Assembly: GCA_043764895.1 (NCBI GenBank)
Contig: JAYUJY010000129.1
Location: 1 to 25,263, forward strand
DNA: 25,263 nt
DNA from: JAAFJU01 sp043764895
GTDB lineage: Bacteria; Cyanobacteriota; Cyanobacteriia; Leptolyngbyales; Leptolyngbyaceae
Direction of reading: 5' to 3'
Shown: piece by piece, positions 6,821 through 14,224 of the stretch
Numbering within the stretch: position 1 is the stretch's first letter
Layout of the letters: every line of letters begins with the position of its first letter
Position numbers and translations under genes: made by a program
The notes under the pieces: model-generated
Database searches by the model: none
Told to the model about the DNA's origin: nothing
Seen by the model: only the letters and a program-made list of their open reading frames with translations

Positions 6821-8248
6821 ATGAACGCCCTGAATGTCCGCAATCTGTTAAGGCTATTTCCCACCCATTCTGATGCGTCTCTCGATCGGTACTGGCAAGT
6901 GACGCAGCTTTGCTTGTTGATTTTGCCGTTTAATGCGCTGCTAGGTGGCGTTTCTTTGTTTGTCAATTCGGCTTTGTTGTGGGGGCGATATGCGAATCAG
7001 TTTGTGCAGAGTTTGCTGAATCAGGTGTTGGTGTTATTGGGCGCTTGGATGGTGATTATTGCGCTATTTTCTGATCGAAGGGATTTGTCTCTGCCCGGAT
7101 TGCTGAATTTTTTGCCTTTTTTTGTGGTGTTTATTGCCCAAAGTTTTTTGTTTCGCGAAGCTCGGCAGTTGCGACAGTTGGCGATGCTGTTGGTGATGCC
7201 GTCGGTGCCAATTTCAATCTTAGCGGTTGCTCAGGTGATGTGGGGCTGGAGTTTTCATTGGACGATTTTGTCCATTGGTGGCGGGGATGGGGTGATTTTG
7301 GACTGGGTTCTCCATCCGGGAGGGGTGCCGCTAGGTCGGGCGTCGTCGCTGTTTTACTATGCAACGATTTTGGCGAGCTATTTGGTGATGACGTTTACGG
7401 TCAGTGTGGGGCTATGGACTGATGCGATGGCCCAGCCGCCAAAGTTGGGGGAGTTCAAATTCAATGAACTGCGATCGATTGGACGAGGCGTAAGACAAGG
7501 GGTTGGACGAGTTTTTGGCGAATGGTTGTTTCAGTCCAGGTTGGGGCTGACGATCGTGATGCTGCTAAATGCGATCGCGCTGTTTTTGACCCAATCTCGA
7601 AATGCGTGGGGGATTGGGCTGGGGATAGTGATCGTGTTTGCTGTTTTGATGGGTTATCGATGGGTTGTAGGGCTGGTATCTAGTTTGGTGATAGCGGTGC
7701 TCGAAGCGGCCTATGCGCCGCCGCCGCTAAATGGATGGTTTAGAACGGTGGTGCCGAGGCAAGTTTGGGGACGGGTGAATGATGAGCTGTTTCTGGGTCG
7801 TCCGGTGGAGACGCTGCGGTTGACTCAGTGGAAATTTGCGGTTTCGATGATGCAGCAGAAGCCGTTGACGGGGTGGGGGTTGCGCAATTTTTCGATGCTT
7901 TATGAGGCGGCGACGAATTATTACATTGGGCATCCTCACAATTTGATGTTGATGTTGGCCTGTGAGATGGGGATTCCGGCGACGGTGGTGTTTTATGCGA
8001 TCGTCGGTGTGGTGGTGGGGCGAGGAGTCCAGATGGTGGGGCGGTTGTCGGCTTTTGAGGGGCGATCGCTTGTGATGATTGTGTTGGCGTTTTTGGGCTG
8101 TACGATATTTAGCTTTTTTGATGTGCCGATTTTTGATGCGCGGATTAATCTGCTGGGGTGGATGTTGTTGGCGGGGATTTGGGGGGTGGTGCAGCGGCAG
8201 GTGGCGATCGGGAATACGGGGGCTGGGGGAGCGCGGTTGGGGGGGTGA
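6821..8248 (+). CDS. O-antigen ligase / Wzy-like polytopic membrane protein
   Basis: This 475-residue integral membrane protein has about ten hydrophobic segments. The diagnostic part is in the second half: TQSRNAWGIGLGI, then a large extracytoplasmic loop with LRLTQWKFAVSMMQQKPLTG, WGLRNFSMLYE and HPHNLMLMLACEMGIPATVV, which is the Wzy_C pattern of O-antigen ligases and polymerases (WaaL, Wzy) and also of the cyanobacterial IctB-type proteins once called bicarbonate transporters. It most likely handles lipid-linked glycans at the cell envelope. Its loop carries the Arg and His typical of the family. Neighbouring glycan genes are absent, so the substrate is open. The coding strand is strongly G-rich. 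Confidence 0.82.
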   Translation: MNALNVRNLLRLFPTHSDASLDRYWQVTQLCLLILPFNALLGGVSLFVNSALLWGRYANQFVQSLLNQVLVLLGAWMVIIALFSDRRDLSLPGLLNFLPFFVVFIAQSFLFREARQLRQLAMLLVMPSVPISILAVAQVMWGWSFHWTILSIGGGDGVILDWVLHPGGVPLGRASSLFYYATILASYLVMTFTVSVGLWTDAMAQPPKLGEFKFNELRSIGRGVRQGVGRVFGEWLFQSRLGLTIVMLLNAIALFLTQSRNAWGIGLGIVIVFAVLMGYRWVVGLVSSLVIAVLEAAYAPPPLNGWFRTVVPRQVWGRVNDELFLGRPVETLRLTQWKFAVSMMQQKPLTGWGLRNFSMLYEAATNYYIGHPHNLMLMLACEMGIPATVVFYAIVGVVVGRGVQMVGRLSAFEGRSLVMIVLAFLGCTIFSFFDVPIFDARINLLGWMLLAGIWGVVQRQVAIGNTGAGGARLGG

Positions 8249-8267
8249 TGGGGAATGTTTTGGGAAT

Positions 8268-8304
8268 AAAAAAGAGGGCGATCGGGCGATCGTTCCTCTT
8301 TTGG
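8268..8304. terminator. Bidirectional terminator between convergent genes
   Basis: AAAAGAGG (8270-8277) pairs with CCTCTTTT (8295-8302), with an inner CGATCG pair and a small bulge. A-rich and T-rich flanks on either side let it serve both the + strand ligase gene and the - strand rpsB-tsf operon, which converge here. Confidence 0.7.
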
Positions 8305-8335
8305 GGTCTGGGTTGTTTTTGGGTCTTGGGATGAT

Positions 8336-8363
8336 GATGCGTTGCTTCGCTTAACGCATCCTA
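8336..8363. repeat. Short dispersed hairpin repeat (GATGCGTT / AACGCATC)
   Basis: GATGCGTT (8336-8343) and AACGCATC (8353-8360) form a perfect 8 bp stem over a GCTTCGCTT loop, followed by CTAC. This GATGCGTT...AACGCATCCTAC word is a repeat I recognise from many cyanobacterial genomes. It lies between the terminator above and the end of tsf. Confidence 0.6.
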
Positions 8364-8417
8364 CGTCGGACGGTGGGTGTCGGATGTGGGATCCCCAAGA
8401 TCTCAATGGAACCTGGT

Positions 8418-9080
8418 TTACGCGTTTCCGGCCATTTGGGCGGCGACTTCGGCGGCAAAATCGGTTTCTTCGACTTCGATGCCGTCTCCTAGGACGAAAC
8501 GGGTGAATCGACGGATTTGGATGTTTTCACCCAGGGTCGCCATTTGTTGGGTGACGAGTTCGCCGACGGTCATGTTTTGATCTTTAATGTAGGGTTGGTC
8601 GATGAGACACAACTCTTTAAGACGTTTGTCGATGCGGCCTTGGACAATCTTCTCGCGCATCGCTTCAGGCTTGCTGGAAAGGTCGTCTTTACCCATTTCG
8701 ATCGCCGTTTCTTTTGCAGCAAAGTCCGCTGGAATGTCAGAAACTTTCACATATTCAACATTGGGACAGGCCGCAATTTGCATCGCAATGTTGTTGACTA
8801 GCTCCTTAAATGCTTCGTTTCGGCTCACGAAGTCAGTCTGGCAGTTCACTTCGACCAAGACTCCAATTCGCCCACCCGTGTGGATGTACTGACCGACGAG
8901 ACCTTCAGCAGCAACTCGATCGGCTTTCTTGCCTGCATTAGAAATTCCTTTCTGACGCAACCACGCAATGGATTTCTCCTGATCGCCCTCATTCTCAACG
9001 AGCGCTTTCTTGCAGTCCATCATGCCCGCACCCGTCTTGGCCCGCAGCGCCTGCACAGCCTTTGCTGTAATTTCTGCCAT
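8418..9080 (-). CDS. tsf: Translation elongation factor Ts
   Basis: EF-Ts exchanges GDP for GTP on EF-Tu. The 220-residue protein starts MAEITAKAVQALRAKTGAGM, the usual N-terminal UBA-like helix set with MMDCKKAL, and carries the hallmark NCQTDFVSRNEAF that contacts EF-Tu, then the short C-terminal half ending with a small helical module (IEVEETDFAAEVAAQMAG). It is the short cyanobacterial form. The ATG at 9080 was chosen over an in-frame ATG 14 codons earlier because homologs begin at MAEI and AGGAC lies just upstream. It is the second gene of the rpsB-tsf operon. Confidence 0.97.
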   Translation of the reverse strand: MAEITAKAVQALRAKTGAGMMDCKKALVENEGDQEKSIAWLRQKGISNAGKKADRVAAEGLVGQYIHTGGRIGVLVEVNCQTDFVSRNEAFKELVNNIAMQIAACPNVEYVKVSDIPADFAAKETAIEMGKDDLSSKPEAMREKIVQGRIDKRLKELCLIDQPYIKDQNMTVGELVTQQMATLGENIQIRRFTRFVLGDGIEVEETDFAAEVAAQMAGNA

Positions 9081-9119
9081 GATTCTAAGTCCTAATTTCT
9101 GCGTCTTAATATAAACCAT

Positions 9120-9164
9120 CAAATCCCCCTTTGCACCCTTCTGAAAAGATGCAGGGGGGATTTG
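9120..9164 (-). terminator. Hairpin between rpsB and tsf, possible attenuator
   Basis: CAAATCCCCC (9120-9129) faces GGGGGGATTTG (9154-9164) with extra TTTGC/GCA pairing inside, giving a GC-rich stem of about 10-13 bp. On the transcribed strand it is followed only by ATGGTTTATATT, a weak U-run, so partial termination or an mRNA-stabilising stem that lets rpsB exceed tsf is more likely than full termination. Confidence 0.45.
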
Positions 9165-9195
9165 TTTTCATCGAAGCCAATCGCAAACCAGTCGA

Positions 9196-10086
9196 TTACG
9201 CCTCGGAAGCCGCCTCGGAAGTTGCCTCAGCTACCTCAGTCGCCTCAGCCGCAACCGCATCTGCCGATACGACACCCGCCGCAACTGCATCAGCCGTAAC
9301 GGTTTCTGGGGACGCTCCTTCAGCAGCGCCAGCTTCAGCACCTGCATAGTCGTCTTCGTACTCGGTGCCATCGTAGTCTTCGTACTCGTCTTCACCCGCG
9401 ACTTGACCATGACGACCTTCGTAGATCGCATCCGCCAAACGTCCAACGATCAATTTGATCGATCGAATCGCATCGTCGTTCGCCGGAATCGGCACATCGA
9501 CACAATCTGGGTCGCAATTGGTATCAAGTAGCGCAACGATCGGAATACCCAGCTTCTGGCATTCTTGAACGGCGTTGTACTCGCGACGTTGGTCAACCAT
9601 GATGACGACATCCGGGATTTTGCGCATGTTTTTGATGCCGCCGAGATACTTCTGGAGCTTTTCCAGTTCCCGACGCAATACAGCCGCTTCCTTCTTAGGA
9701 CGCATTTCCAGCGCACCCGTTTCTTCCAACCGCTCCAATTCCTTAAGGCGATCGACGCGGGTCTTAATTGTGGTCCAGTTGGTGAGCATTCCACCCAACC
9801 AACGTTGGTTCACATAGTATGCGCCGCAACGAGCCGCTTCCTGAGCAACGATGCCAGCCGCTTGGCGCTTGGTTCCGACGAACAGGTATTTTTTACCTTG
9901 CTCGGATCCAGCACGCACAAAGTTGAACGCATCGTCCATCAGACCTGCTGTCTGAACGAGGTCAATAATATGAACACCATTGCGAGCCGCAAAGATGTAG
10001 GGCTTCATCTTGGGGTTCCAGCGACGGGTTTGGTGCCCGAAGTGAACACCAGATTCCAGCATTTGAGCCAAAGTAACGACGGGCAT
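9196..10086 (-). CDS. rpsB: 30S ribosomal protein S2
   Basis: S2 binds the 30S subunit head-body junction near S1. The 296-residue protein starts MPVVTLAQMLESGVHFGHQT, has the signature WNPKMKPYIF, the RWLGGMLTNW block near 90-100 and the C-terminal core PIPANDDAIRSIKLIVGRLADAI. Beyond about residue 230 is a tail of some 65 residues that is first acidic (EDEYEDYDGTEYEDDYAG) and then Ala-rich with repeating VTADAVAAG-like units, a feature seen in cyanobacterial S2. The ATG at 10086 is preceded by a strong AAAGGAGA and was preferred over an in-frame ATG 25 codons upstream. Confidence 0.98.
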   Translation of the reverse strand: MPVVTLAQMLESGVHFGHQTRRWNPKMKPYIFAARNGVHIIDLVQTAGLMDDAFNFVRAGSEQGKKYLFVGTKRQAAGIVAQEAARCGAYYVNQRWLGGMLTNWTTIKTRVDRLKELERLEETGALEMRPKKEAAVLRRELEKLQKYLGGIKNMRKIPDVVIMVDQRREYNAVQECQKLGIPIVALLDTNCDPDCVDVPIPANDDAIRSIKLIVGRLADAIYEGRHGQVAGEDEYEDYDGTEYEDDYAGAEAGAAEGASPETVTADAVAAGVVSADAVAAEATEVAEATSEAASEA

Positions 10087-10273
10087 TTTGTAGTCTCCTT
10101 TCGGGTTAATCCTCCACCCGGATGTACTAAGCGGGCTGTCTGATTCAGAAAGCGAGATCAAAGGAAGACATAAAAACAGTCGATTCCTGTCCGTTCTGGC
10201 ACAGTGCAGTGAGTCCCGTGAGCACCCGATAAACTCCGAGTGTGTGGTTTTTACAGCGTGTCTAGGCTAACAC
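10087..10273 (-). promoter_or_regulatory. rpsB leader and promoter region
   Basis: This 187 bp stretch between the rpsB start and the upstream gene's terminator must hold the rpsB-tsf promoter and leader. The ribosome-binding site AAAGGAGA is clear at its end. A small ACAG/CTGT stem followed by TTTT (about 10171-10186) could be an attenuator. I cannot place the -10 and -35 boxes with confidence, nor identify a known ribosomal-protein leader. Confidence 0.4.
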
Positions 10274-10307
10274 AAAAGAGCTACTGACGATCGTCAGCAG
10301 CCCTTTT
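10274..10307. terminator. Strong palindromic terminator after the PEP-CTERM gene
   Basis: A perfect CTGACGATCGTCAG core is extended outward by GCT/AGC and AAAAG/CTTTT pairs with two mismatches, giving a long stem (10274-10307) flanked by A and T runs. It lies 70 bp downstream of the - strand PEP-CTERM gene and just before the rpsB promoter region, so it insulates the two. Confidence 0.75.
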
Positions 10308-10377
10308 GAATTGAGAATTGAGAAGGATGAAGTGAGAATGGAAAAAATCGAGCTTAATTCTCAATGCTCACTTTTTT

Positions 10378-11253
10378 CTACGCTTTAACAGTGCGGCGTT
10401 TACGAGCTAAGGCTCCTCCAACTACAGCTAAACCTGCGAGAGCAAGAGGCTCAGGAACGCTCTTGCCTGTGTTGCCGACGAGGGCGATTCCGTCGTTGAC
10501 ACATTCTGCGAACAGCGTCGAAGTGAACTTGCCGTCAAACCCTTTTGGCTTTAAGAAGCTGAATCCGAAGGTTTGGCTCCCGGTTTCACCAAAGTGACCG
10601 AAGCTCAATCCCATGTTGCTGAGTTGAGCACCCGTTAGCATTGCTAGATCGCCAGCTTTAGTTCCAGTTTTGATGGAGTTCAAGATGACGTTGCTGCCTT
10701 GGCGCATTCCATCAAAGTAAGCGTCGGTGGTTTGTAAGTCGCCCAAGTTGTTCAGTTCTGCATTGGCAACACTGCTGCGGCTATCAACATAGGCGTTGCG
10801 TTGGTCCATGTTGCTGAAACCGTTGTTTTGCGATGCAACGCTCTTCGCGGTGACGCCGCTGTAAATCCCCATTTCGGCAACGCCAGAGTCGGAGTTGAGG
10901 GTGTTGAACTTCACGCCAAACAAAGAGCTACTTCCGCTCGCACCCTTCAGTCCACCAGAGGTGAAGTTAAATAGCATGTCACCGTAGGCAATATTTTCGG
11001 TGCCGCCATTTGGGTTGAGGTTCGCGTTGATAGCAACGACCATCCGATCGCCCATGTCCTTCATCGCTAGGCTGTAAAACTCAAAGGGATTCGTACTCCC
11101 TCCAATCTGTTCATAAAAAATTCCATTTTTGATCGAGCTTTTTGCGTAGTCCCAGCCTTTATAGTCCTCTGCTTTGGCCGATGGAGCGACAGCGACAAGA
11201 GCGACGGTAGCAGCAATAGCGATTTGGCAAGCGGCCCGAATGGTGAAGGTCAT
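10378..11253 (-). CDS. PEP-CTERM (exosortase-sorted) surface protein
   Basis: The 291-residue protein has a Sec signal peptide (about 1-28, ending SAKA before EDYKGWDY) and a C-terminal sorting signal made of VPEP, a hydrophobic LALAGLAVVGGALA helix and a basic RKRR tail. In known systems an exosortase cuts near the PEP motif and the protein reaches the envelope or matrix. The mature region, with WDYAKSSIKNGIFYEQIGG, FYSLAMKDMGDRMVVAINAN and a NIAYGDMLFNF block, resembles the cyanobacterial XDD-type exosortase-dependent surface proteins; which subfamily is uncertain. The start at 11253 places the signal peptide at the N-terminus; a longer in-frame start 45 codons upstream would bury it. No exosortase gene lies in the window. 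Confidence 0.85.
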   Translation of the reverse strand: MTFTIRAACQIAIAATVALVAVAPSAKAEDYKGWDYAKSSIKNGIFYEQIGGSTNPFEFYSLAMKDMGDRMVVAINANLNPNGGTENIAYGDMLFNFTSGGLKGASGSSSLFGVKFNTLNSDSGVAEMGIYSGVTAKSVASQNNGFSNMDQRNAYVDSRSSVANAELNNLGDLQTTDAYFDGMRQGSNVILNSIKTGTKAGDLAMLTGAQLSNMGLSFGHFGETGSQTFGFSFLKPKGFDGKFTSTLFAECVNDGIALVGNTGKSVPEPLALAGLAVVGGALARKRRTVKA

Positions 11254-11550
11254 ATTAAATATCCACAGGTGTAAAAGAGTATAGACATCGGAGTGGCAGG
11301 ACACTCCAGGTAAGGAGCAATGATTTGTATCATTCGTCACTTCCTTACACCATGAATACTCAACTTCTCTTTCATTCCACAAGGGCATTGCGATCTGTTT
11401 ATCTGAAGTCTATGGAAGCTATTGGAATTGTAGACAATCTGTAAACTTGTCCGGAATGGCATGATTGAATTATGGATATGGGAGGCTTCATAGACTCCGT
11501 ACAATCTCGTATTGACGATGTTTGTTTTGGCACTCTTTGCTAGAAATTAT
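11254..11550. other. Intergenic region before the PEP-CTERM gene
   Basis: No gene is visible in these 297 bp, which should carry the PEP-CTERM promoter. The one structure I see is a long-range inverted repeat: GTCTATGGAAGCT (11408-11420) against GCTTCATAGAC (11485-11495), with one bulged base and a loop of about 65 nt. It could be an mRNA 3' structure for the glycosyltransferase gene or an operator pair. Confidence 0.4.
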
Positions 11551-12468
11551 TCATTTAGAACTTGTCATTTCAGCGTAGGCCGCATAAACGCCTTGGACGT
11601 TATACCAATTTAGAAAAACTCGGGCGACTTCTAGCGCAAGGCTGGGTTGACCCCGATCGATCAACCATTGCAAAAACGGAGCCATTGTTTTTTCATTTAA
11701 CAGTCCGCCTAAAGATAAGGTTCCCCAAAGGATTTTGTGTAAAACAGTCATTTGGATCATCATTTTCACGTCCCAGGTGGGATGTTTTTGGTAAAACAAG
11801 ACCCCCATGCGGCCCCGTTGAATTTCTTGATCAATGAGTTTAGGGATTTGGGCGAGGGTGAATGCGGGATGCCAGTGATAGCCGACGGCTTCGGGCGCTT
11901 TGATCAGCGTCAGACCCAAATTTTTCAACCGCACACCGAGTTCGAGATCTTCCCATCCGTAGAGCTGAAACCCGGTGTCGAACAGTCCCGCTTCGATGAG
12001 CCAATGACGAGCGATCGCCACATTTCCCGTTGCGAAGAAAGCCGCAGAATAGTCGGTGATTTTATAAGGTTCACTGGTGGGGGTCTCAAAGTTGGCCGTA
12101 TTCACTACGCGGCCATAGGTAAAGAATCGATCGCTCCCAGTGTCCCGCTGTCCTTGCTGAAGTTTCGCATCATGATTCGAGATAAATCCTGGCAGCACGA
12201 CCAAATCGCTGTCGATGAAAATAATAGTGTCGCCTTTTGCCTGTTCGACGCCAAGATTTCGGGCCGCAGAGGGACCTTGGTGGTCTTGGACGATCAACCG
12301 AACGTGGGGAAATTGGGTTTCCCGCATCCATTCGACGGTGCCGTCAGTCGATCCATCATCGACGACGACGACTTCGTAGTCCCCGGTGTAGTTCTGATCT
12401 TCCAGAGCGGTGAGGCACTTTTCTAGAATGGGTTTGCGATCGTACGTCGGGATGACAATGCTGAACAT
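11551..12468 (-). CDS. Family 2 glycosyltransferase
   Basis: The 305-residue protein has a GT-A fold N-terminus: FSIVIPTYDRKPILEKCL, VVVVDDGSTDGT (DDGS at 37-40) and the metal-binding IFIDSD (Asp86-x-Asp88). A later GWEDLELGVRLKNLGL block with Glu173-Asp174 matches the C-terminal acceptor region of galactosyltransferase-like GT2/GT7 enzymes. No membrane segments are evident, so it would act on the cytoplasmic face, probably adding a sugar to a lipid, protein or polysaccharide precursor. It starts 21 bp after the DevB-like adaptor gene ends, so the two are likely one transcript; that link suggests a product made and then exported. Confidence 0.88.
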   Translation of the reverse strand: MFSIVIPTYDRKPILEKCLTALEDQNYTGDYEVVVVDDGSTDGTVEWMRETQFPHVRLIVQDHQGPSAARNLGVEQAKGDTIIFIDSDLVVLPGFISNHDAKLQQGQRDTGSDRFFTYGRVVNTANFETPTSEPYKITDYSAAFFATGNVAIARHWLIEAGLFDTGFQLYGWEDLELGVRLKNLGLTLIKAPEAVGYHWHPAFTLAQIPKLIDQEIQRGRMGVLFYQKHPTWDVKMMIQMTVLHKILWGTLSLGGLLNEKTMAPFLQWLIDRGQPSLALEVARVFLNWYNVQGVYAAYAEMTSSK

Positions 12469-12489
12469 AGATAGATTCAGAAAAGGGTG

Positions 12490-13779
12490 TTAGTTCGAGG
12501 CGGGCTGGATAGAGACTTTAACTTGGAGATTTGTGAAGTTTTTGACGACGCTGCTGTCATCGAGGAGGATTTTGACCTCGACCACGCGGACGTCTTGCTT
12601 ATCTGAGGGATCGGCGCTCGTCACCCCATTTTTGCGGACCTGAGCGCCGATGAGTTCGACCTTTCCGCTGATTTCACCCTGGAACGCATCGCTTTTAATA
12701 ACAGCCCTGTTGCCTTTTTTTACCTTGGAAATCGAGTTTTCGTCTACTTCCGCCACCACAAACATTTTATCGGTGAAGCCCAGTTCCATAATGCCATTGG
12801 TCCCGACAGCTTCATTTTCCTTGGCGTGGATTTTGAGGACTTTTCCGGGAATCGGCGCTTTGACGATCGATCGTTCGAGTTCAGACTTGGCTTTTTCAAA
12901 ATTGGCTTGAGCCACGAGAACTTGAGCTTCCGATTCCTTGACATCCGTGGGTCGGACTTCAGACACACTGCCAAAGCGTTGGTTTTCGGCAGCAACTTTG
13001 GCTTGGGACCTCTGAATAGAGGCTTGAGCCACCTCAACGCCACTTTTTCGCTGATTGACCGTTTTTGCAGCTTGGGCGATCGTCTGGTTGCCTTGCTCTA
13101 ATTCTTGTCGTTTGCCAATGAAGGTCAGTTCTCGACTCCGTTTTTCCGCCTCAGAAATCGCTCCTTTTTTAAAGAGTTCATCGTAGGCTTTGAAATCCCA
13201 CTCTGCTTTTTTGACTTCTGCTACGAGCTTGATGGCCTGGGCTTTGGCTTTGCTAAATTCTAATTCTGCATTTTCAAGATCAACCACCGATCGACGCAGT
13301 TCTGCTTCTGCCCCAAGCCCCGTCGCTTGTTCAACGCCGATCGTGGCTTTCTGGGCATTGATATCGCCGGATTTTGCGCCGACTTTTACCCCTTCAAGTT
13401 TCATATTAGCTTCGATCATCAGGGCTTCCGCTTGCTTGGCAGACCCGAGCAAACTTGAATAGCTATCCATCACCGCAATAGGCTGACCCGGCTTGACGGT
13501 ATCCCCTTCTTTGACCAGCATTTTTTCAATCCGCGCACTAAATCCTCCCGACGGGGATGCAATCTTATACACTTCGCCCGCAGGCTCTAGACGACCGAGG
13601 GCACCGATCGCCGCCTGGTCTTCCTTCTTTTTTTCCGCTTCAGCCGAAGGGGTCTCAGCCACTTGGGGCTTGTTGGTAGAGAACATCACCCAAGTGGATA
13701 CGCCCGTCACCGCCAATGCGATCGCACCCACCGTAGCAACCATGCGGGTTCCGGAAGAATTCAGTAATGGGGATTTCAC
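12490..13779 (-). CDS. DevB/HlyD-family membrane fusion protein
   Basis: This 429-residue periplasmic adaptor has an N-terminal anchor (about 12-33), then IGALGRLEPAGEVYKIASP, the DevB-family signature, a biotinyl-lipoyl half motif (VKEGDTVKPGQPIAVMDS), a long coiled-coil hairpin (about 110-285), the second lipoyl half (IVKAPIPGKVLKIHAKENE) and beta-barrel segments to the end. DevB works with DevC permease and DevA ATPase in a tripartite exporter, in heterocyst formers for envelope glycolipids; related adaptors occur in other cyanobacteria. Here no permease or ATPase gene adjoins it; a glycosyltransferase follows instead. The start is GTG, with AAGGAG 12 nt upstream; an ATG 12 codons later is an alternative. 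Confidence 0.86.
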   Translation of the reverse strand: MKSPLLNSSGTRMVATVGAIALAVTGVSTWVMFSTNKPQVAETPSAEAEKKKEDQAAIGALGRLEPAGEVYKIASPSGGFSARIEKMLVKEGDTVKPGQPIAVMDSYSSLLGSAKQAEALMIEANMKLEGVKVGAKSGDINAQKATIGVEQATGLGAEAELRRSVVDLENAELEFSKAKAQAIKLVAEVKKAEWDFKAYDELFKKGAISEAEKRSRELTFIGKRQELEQGNQTIAQAAKTVNQRKSGVEVAQASIQRSQAKVAAENQRFGSVSEVRPTDVKESEAQVLVAQANFEKAKSELERSIVKAPIPGKVLKIHAKENEAVGTNGIMELGFTDKMFVVAEVDENSISKVKKGNRAVIKSDAFQGEISGKVELIGAQVRKNGVTSADPSDKQDVRVVEVKILLDDSSVVKNFTNLQVKVSIQPASN

Positions 13780-13823
13780 GAGATCGGTCCGCTCCTTAGT
13801 CGCAATGCAGGTTTAAAGAAAAT

Positions 13824-13842
13824 CAGCTTCAAGAAAGCTTCA
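13824..13842. promoter_or_regulatory. Tandem AGCTTCA direct repeat between divergent genes
   Basis: AGCTTCA occurs at 13825-13831 and again at 13836-13842, an 11 bp period that is about one helical turn, so a dimeric regulator could bind on one face. It is 46 bp upstream of the adaptor gene and about 155 bp upstream of the small ppk-linked gene. Confidence 0.3.
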
Positions 13843-13996
13843 TGAATAATAACAATAAAAGCCCGTTGCCATGGGACAGACTTTCTCGCCCGTGCTTACT
13901 GCCGTCCAATAGCACGTCTAAACTCAACCGAAATCCAATGCCCCAACTGGAAAATCGGCGGTATGATAAGCGGTGTCTGTAAAACTACGCATATTC

Positions 13997-14224
13997 ATGG
14001 AACGCCCCAATTTAGATAGTGGTCAGCTCGCTCGCTATATCGAAGAAACCGATGGAATCAGCAAGCCTTGGCTCTTGGTCCAATTGCGACTGGCCAAACT
14101 GAGCGAAGAAAAATCCAGCATGGCTCCCGCAGACTATGCAAATGCCCTCGCAGACATCCATCAGGACTTAATGAACATTGGTCAATGGTGGCTAGGGCGT
14201 GAAGATGAGGCTTTTAAGCCATGA
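13997..14224 (+). CDS. Small conserved-type protein coupled to ppk
   Basis: The 75-residue soluble protein (from MERPNLDSGQLARYIEETDG) is not one I can name. It is predicted largely helical, with an SKPWLLVQLRLAKLSEEKSS stretch and a closing DIHQDLMNIGQWWLGREDEAF segment containing a Trp pair. Its stop overlaps the ppk start in ATGA, so the two are translationally coupled, which argues that it is real and possibly functionally tied to polyphosphate kinase. The ATG at 13997 was preferred to an upstream non-ATG start in the same frame at 13973. Confidence 0.62.
   Translation: MERPNLDSGQLARYIEETDGISKPWLLVQLRLAKLSEEKSSMAPADYANALADIHQDLMNIGQWWLGREDEAFKP

Noticed and set aside
12490..13779. Evidence that the organism forms heterocysts, from the DevB-like protein
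   Set aside because: DevB-family adaptors occur widely in non-heterocystous cyanobacteria and the devCA partners are absent here.
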